From Macrosoma leucophasiata (lineage: Eukaryota > Arthropoda > Insecta > Lepidoptera > Hedylidae): a stretch of 64,000 nt of DNA. A program made the position numbers and the translations under genes. The notes beneath the pieces were generated by a model. The model did no database searches, was not told the DNA's origin, and saw only the letters and a program-made list of their open reading frames with translations. Positions 37,701 through 43,700 of this stretch are shown piece by piece (positions within the stretch are counted from its first letter, which is position 1; the number at the start of each line of letters is the position of its first letter). Where the stretch lies: NCBI GenBank assembly GCA_036365455.1, contig JAWQUS010000023.1:1798001-1862000 (forward strand), written 5' to 3'.

Positions 37701-40700
37701 GCCATATGCAGGCTTTCCCCTCTGTCAAAGTACAAGCCCAAAGGGCCCTATATCTGTCGCCTAGATGTTTAAATGTGTGCGTGAATTTGTATCTGTATTT
37801 TGTTAAAGTCAAGGTGTGAGTTTCGTAGTAATAGACGGTTTTTATAGTGTGCGTGGGTGCTGCACGCATTTCCCCCCGCCAAAAAATGGCAGAGTGTTTT
37901 GCATGGGTAATAAACGCTATGGCTACTCCCCTCCAGTCCGCCGCGGCGGCCGATGGCCCGCGTTGCTCTATGGCAACTGCCTACCGCGGCTAACCGCTAG
38001 TAGGTACCTACGTTAGGGCGCTAAGTCAGCCGTCGCTGTCGGTGATAATCGTAACAACGACCCGCGGGGACTCTTATTAGACAGACTAATTACAATTGGT
38101 ATCAAATTAATATAATAATTTCTGGAATTCTTGTTCACTTACGGCCAATACTCAAACGTCACTTAAATCTAAGTTGGACTTAAAAGTCTTCTGTCTTTAT
38201 AAAACACGTTCAAACGATAGAGACAGCGCACGTTTGAGCGTTGCTTAAAATTGAGTGACGTTTGAGTATTCGGCTTTTAGATTTTTTTTAAAGTTAAGTC
38301 ATTCATTTATTATATTTACTTACTGACTTCACATGTTTGTTTAAATAAACAAATTAATAAGAAGTTTTATGATCTGTGTGATAAAGTTACATCAAGAAAA
38401 CTTTACTATTTTTTTTTAATTAAAAAATGCTGAAAGTTTACTTGCCGCCCATTAGTAAGTGATTGATTTTACATAGTTTCTTATTCATCATAGAAAATAA
38501 TCCCTCAATCGCTATATTACTGGAGGCGATCATATTATTATTTATGTATGTACTTATTTGACGGGGTAGTTGATTTCATTGAAAAATAATATTTTTGTTT
38601 AATAAAGATGAGATGTGTGACTTACCTTTTGTTTAGAAGTTCTATTTAAATTTAGGAGATGTTGCGAGCTCGGCTCTAGTTCGTACACGTCCTCAAAAAA
38701 TGTGTAAATTAAAGAAGAATCCGAAAAAAATACAATTAATTTATTCAAGAATATATTTTAGAGTTACAACGACATTTAATTCAAACGATTTTATCATTTT
38801 CAACTATGTTAAACATGGTGGCGATACAGCCGACACTTGGGATCAATCACTTTCGATAGTATTTAGAAAATATTACTTTTTTCTCCAAGTAGTATATAAT
38901 GAAAATACAATTTAAAAAATTAAAATGTCAAAATGACATTGCCCGCCATATTCGCCAGTTGGTTTTGAGTTGCGATTCTAACCTCAAATAACGTTTTGTA
39001 ACTACAAACAAAGCTAAATAGGTGAAAATATGCAGTAAAAAACGTTTTAATATTGATTTTGCCTGTTTAATGAAATTGTGTACAATACATGGCCGGAGGT
39101 CCATACATTTTTGCAACATCTCCTTTATATCATATGGTGAAGTTAACTATCTTATGAGTTGCAAACCTTATACCTGTTTAACTTCCTTACTGAATAATGG
39201 GATGATCCAAAAAAGTTTACATACGCTATCTTAAGATAAACATATATTATTACAATACATAATAATGTTGGTAATTAGTTTCACTGGATACAGATAAAGT
39301 TTTATCTGTAACTTGCACTAACAGTGGGACTTCGGAGCGCTGTGGTAAAGCGGCTGGACTGGTTATCCTGAGGTCGCAGGTTCGATGCCTGCCCGAAGTC
39401 TAATTTTTCTTTTCCCTTTTTTCTGTGTTTTCTAAAGTTCACTCGCATGTGTTATTGCGAAAAATAAAAGTGTTGCAAGCCCTTATATTTTCGTAAAAAG
39501 GAGAACCTTTTTTGGATCGCCTATGCCATGCTCAAATTTTACTTATATATGTAGCTTTAGTATTTTAATTCTGTTAATTACTTGTCATAACTTTGTGCAC
39601 ATTCCTCAATTAGATTGCTCAATGTTATGCTCAAAACTGTTAAGTTTATTAATTCTGTTGTTTTCTACTCACATTTTACAGCCCAAAAATGAAACTGCTT
39701 ATTATTTATTTATTAGCATTATGCTTATTATGCATTTATACATTTTTTTTTTACAAATAAATATTTTATTTTCCTAATAGGCAGTTTTATTTTTTTACTA
39801 ACATGCCCTTAATATGAACCTATAACCTTATAATGTAATTTGTTTGATACCGAATCATTTGCGTAGTGGGTAATTTATAATTTGACTTGTTTCCATGGAG
39901 GGGTTGATACAACGTGTCCAAAACTCAAAACTCAAAAAAAAAATTAGTTGATTAATATGTCAAAGTAAAAAAAAAAAAAAATAAATAATAATCCAAAAAT
40001 CCCTACTAATATTATAAATGCGAAAGTAACCCTGTCTGTCTCTCTGTCTGTTACCTTTTCACGTCCAAATGACTGAACCGATGTTAATGAAGGTACAGAG
40101 ATAGAGTTGACTTTAACAAAGAACATAGGCTATATGTTTGTCTCCTTATATTCCCCCACCCCTCCTAAAATAGGGGTCGGAAATTTGGATGGAGTATTCC
40201 ATAGTTATTTATAAAACGACATCCACGCGGGCGAAGCCGCGGGCAACAGCTAGTACTTAATAATTAAAATAGGTATCAACAGAATGTTCCATACTCAATT
40301 TTACAAACGTCAAGATAAGACTATACAAAAGAATATGGGATATTTTTTTTTTAATGTAATGGAAGTGGCAAACAAGCTTGCAGTTTACATTGATGTTAAG
40401 TGATGACTGCAGCCTATAAACACCCATACAAAGACCAAGGTCAAAATGCAGATGCGTTACCACTCCTGAGGCCAAGATGTTATGCCTCTGTGCCGGAAAT
40501 TACAGGGCCGTACATTACCACTTGACCGGAACACGATAGTGCTGAACACTACTATTTAGCGGCAAGTACATAAGGTGATGCGGTGGTGCCTACGCCCGTG
40601 AGCTCCGTCACTAGAGCTCTACCACAAGTAAAACATACTCTGACATTCACTGGCAGAGTTCCAAAGCCCACATTACTGAGAAAAAACCTGCCAAAACAAA

Positions 40701-43700
40701 ACTCAGTAAAAATTTAAATGTAATGGGTATTCCATAAAAATGTTTGTTATGTTTGACAGTTGTTCCAGCCGCGTGACGATTGCTTGAGCCGAGGGTCGCG
40801 GGTTCAATCCCCGCACTGGGACAAAATATTTGTTACACTGTCTCTTTAAAATTTAACCCAAATATCGAGCTTTTATTTGTACCCAGCTTTTTTCAAATGC
40901 GCCAAAACTGTTTTGTGATCAATTCTCAGTTCTTCAGCTACGTCGTAACTACTGATATGTCGATCTTGGTCCACTTTTTCAAAAATGGCATCCATTTTAT
41001 CCGTAATATCCGTTTTTTTATTATCCGTACCAGAGCGAGGTGCATCTTTGACATCAAAATTTCCGGATTGAAAACGCTTAAAACAAATTTGTGCTACTCT
41101 CACAGACACTGCACTAGGTCCATAAACATCGCAATTTTTTTTCGCGGCTTGCGTTGCATTTTTCCTATTTTTGTAGTAAAATTTTAAAATGTATCGAATT
41201 TCTTCATTAGATTCACTCATCTTGACAGTACGAAAAACAAATGAAAATCACACATTTGCCTAATTTGAATTTGGAATTATGTTCTTTAAAATTTTAACTT
41301 TCAATGATACCAAAACCAGCCAGATACAAATACTACAGCCAAAGAGATTTTATTACAAGTTCATACACACTATAATTCGAAAAGACTTTTTCCCCAACCT
41401 ATTATATTGCCGTGAAGTGGACGATATTTTATTGAAAAAACAAGTCAGCGAAATTTTGTCCCAAAAATAAAAAAATAAATAATTATTTAAAAATACTTGC
41501 GGCCACATTTTGATAGGCAACCTAGTGGATTTATATTCTCTGGATCATAAATATGCGTAAAAAATGGGTTTGCAGCATAAACTCGATGAACGAAATGTTT
41601 GTGTTATGGGATCTAAACCTATTATGTATTTTCTAAAAATTTAAATTAGTAAATTAAAGCTATTTTTTTCTCATTATTATGGTATACGGGAGCCAAATTA
41701 ATAAGGCCGCAAATAAGAGTTGCTGGCTGTTAAAGATAAAATAATATAACTAAAAATACTTGGGGCCAAATTTTGATTGGCAACCTAGTGGATATAATAT
41801 ATTCTCTAGATTATAATGTTGCGTAAAAATTAGGTTTGCAGCATATCTGGATGAACGAAATGATTCTGCAGTGGGATCTTAACCTATGTCTTGAAAATGT
41901 CGAAATTAGTCGGTGTTGTCTGTCAAAATGTCAAACATATTATATGTGCTGTGTAACTAGCCAGTGTTAAAATGGTTTCACCATAGAGGTTCGTTATGTT
42001 TGCGCCATGAAATCCATGACGTTTCTGAAAACAATATACGCACGGCCGCGCGCGGCTCGCGACAGTCGTCGGCCGCGCGCGTCTGTCGCGAGCCGCGGAA
42101 TCGGTTCCATATATTTTCATACTGCATCTATAGCCGCGCGCGGCCGACGACTGTCGCGACCCGCGGAATAGCACCTTTTAGTGAAGGTCGCAGGCAATCG
42201 CTTAATGAGGCCGGCCCAGGACCGTTAGTTGTGGCAATCTTTGGAGGCTTTTATCCATTACTGGGACGTCTTTCGGCTAAATGATGATGATGATGATGAT
42301 GACACCAAGTGAGTTGCAGCATGAAGCGGAGCAAGTGCAGTCGATATTCCTGGACACGGAGATCCCGCAGCAGTCGCGCGTTCTGGTCGCTGACTTCGCG
42401 GAGAACAGGGATGATGAGCCGAAGCCTACGAAGAACTCACCGGTAACAAACCAATAACACTATTTTTTAACAGACTTTCACCGAGATACGCTACGCTGGG
42501 GTCTTGGATTTGATTCCCGGGTCGGAAACTACTCTACCACCAGATTTTTTATATGAAAGAAAGTGGTAAACAAGCATGCAGTTCACATTGATGTTAAGTG
42601 ATGACTGCACCGTACAGACCAAGGTCAAAATGCAGATGCGTTACCACTCCTGAGGCCTAAGGTGTTATGCCTCTGTGCCGGAAATTACTACCTGACCGAA
42701 TCACGATAGTGCTGAACACTACCATTTAGCGGCAAGTATATTAGGTAATGCGGTGGTGCCTACGCCCGCGAGCTCCGTCACTGGAGCTCTACCACCAGTG
42801 CCATCAGACACCGAAAAACATCGACAGCGGGTTGGCCACCAACCCGTATCTCCACCAACCCGCATTTGGAGTAGCGTGGTGGAGTAAGCTCCAGGCCTCC
42901 CCCCAAAAAGGGGAGAGACTCGTGCCCAGCAGTGGGACGTATAATGGGTTGCCATTGTTATATTATTATTAGCAATGAATTTGTTGTTGTTTGCAGTTGG
43001 TGGTGAGCGGTAAGATGACGCTCTCGTTGATACAGGACGCGCCGCGCGAAACGCCCGAGAGAGACCCTGGTGAGTTATTTTATTGATGTCCATCAAAACT
43101 TGTTTTATCCATAATTTCTTTCACTGGTTATTTGTGGTGTTTAAATATAAACAGGGTAAACGTATTACACTCAGAAACATTATTTTTAAAAGTCCTACGA
43201 GCGCGTGATACGGTCTCAACACACTGGTGTCTCTTACGACACCAATTCTAGTGATCTGTCAAATGCACAAATATAAGATGATTTAATGTCAATAGCAAAA
43301 CAAAATGTATTTTAAACCTTCACGAACTCATTTACGGATCAATTTTGCTTGCTTGTTGCAATGTTTTCATTACCTAGTTGTTGTCAGTATTTGTCAGTGT
43401 ATGTACCGGCGACTTGGCCATCCGAGGTTTTTTGACAAAATACCATTTCTATTGTCTTCAGTGGCGATTCCTGGTGTTTATAATTGGGGTGGCTCCAGCT
43501 TTTGTTATAAAGGATGTAGTGTTAAGTGCGCAAAATCTGAAAACCGTTTTTTCAGACGAACTATTTTAACAACTTTCAGTCTTTCATTATGGAACGTACC
43601 TACTTTGCAAAAAATAAATTTCATACAATTTAACATTTTCAATTTTGTATGAAATAGCTGATTTTTTTTCGCGATTTTAGGGTTTAATTATTAAATAAAA

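Noticed and set aside
43305..43652. 115-codon frame between RIC3 exons
   Set aside because: No recognisable domain and no phase-compatible splice sites; intronic chance frame.
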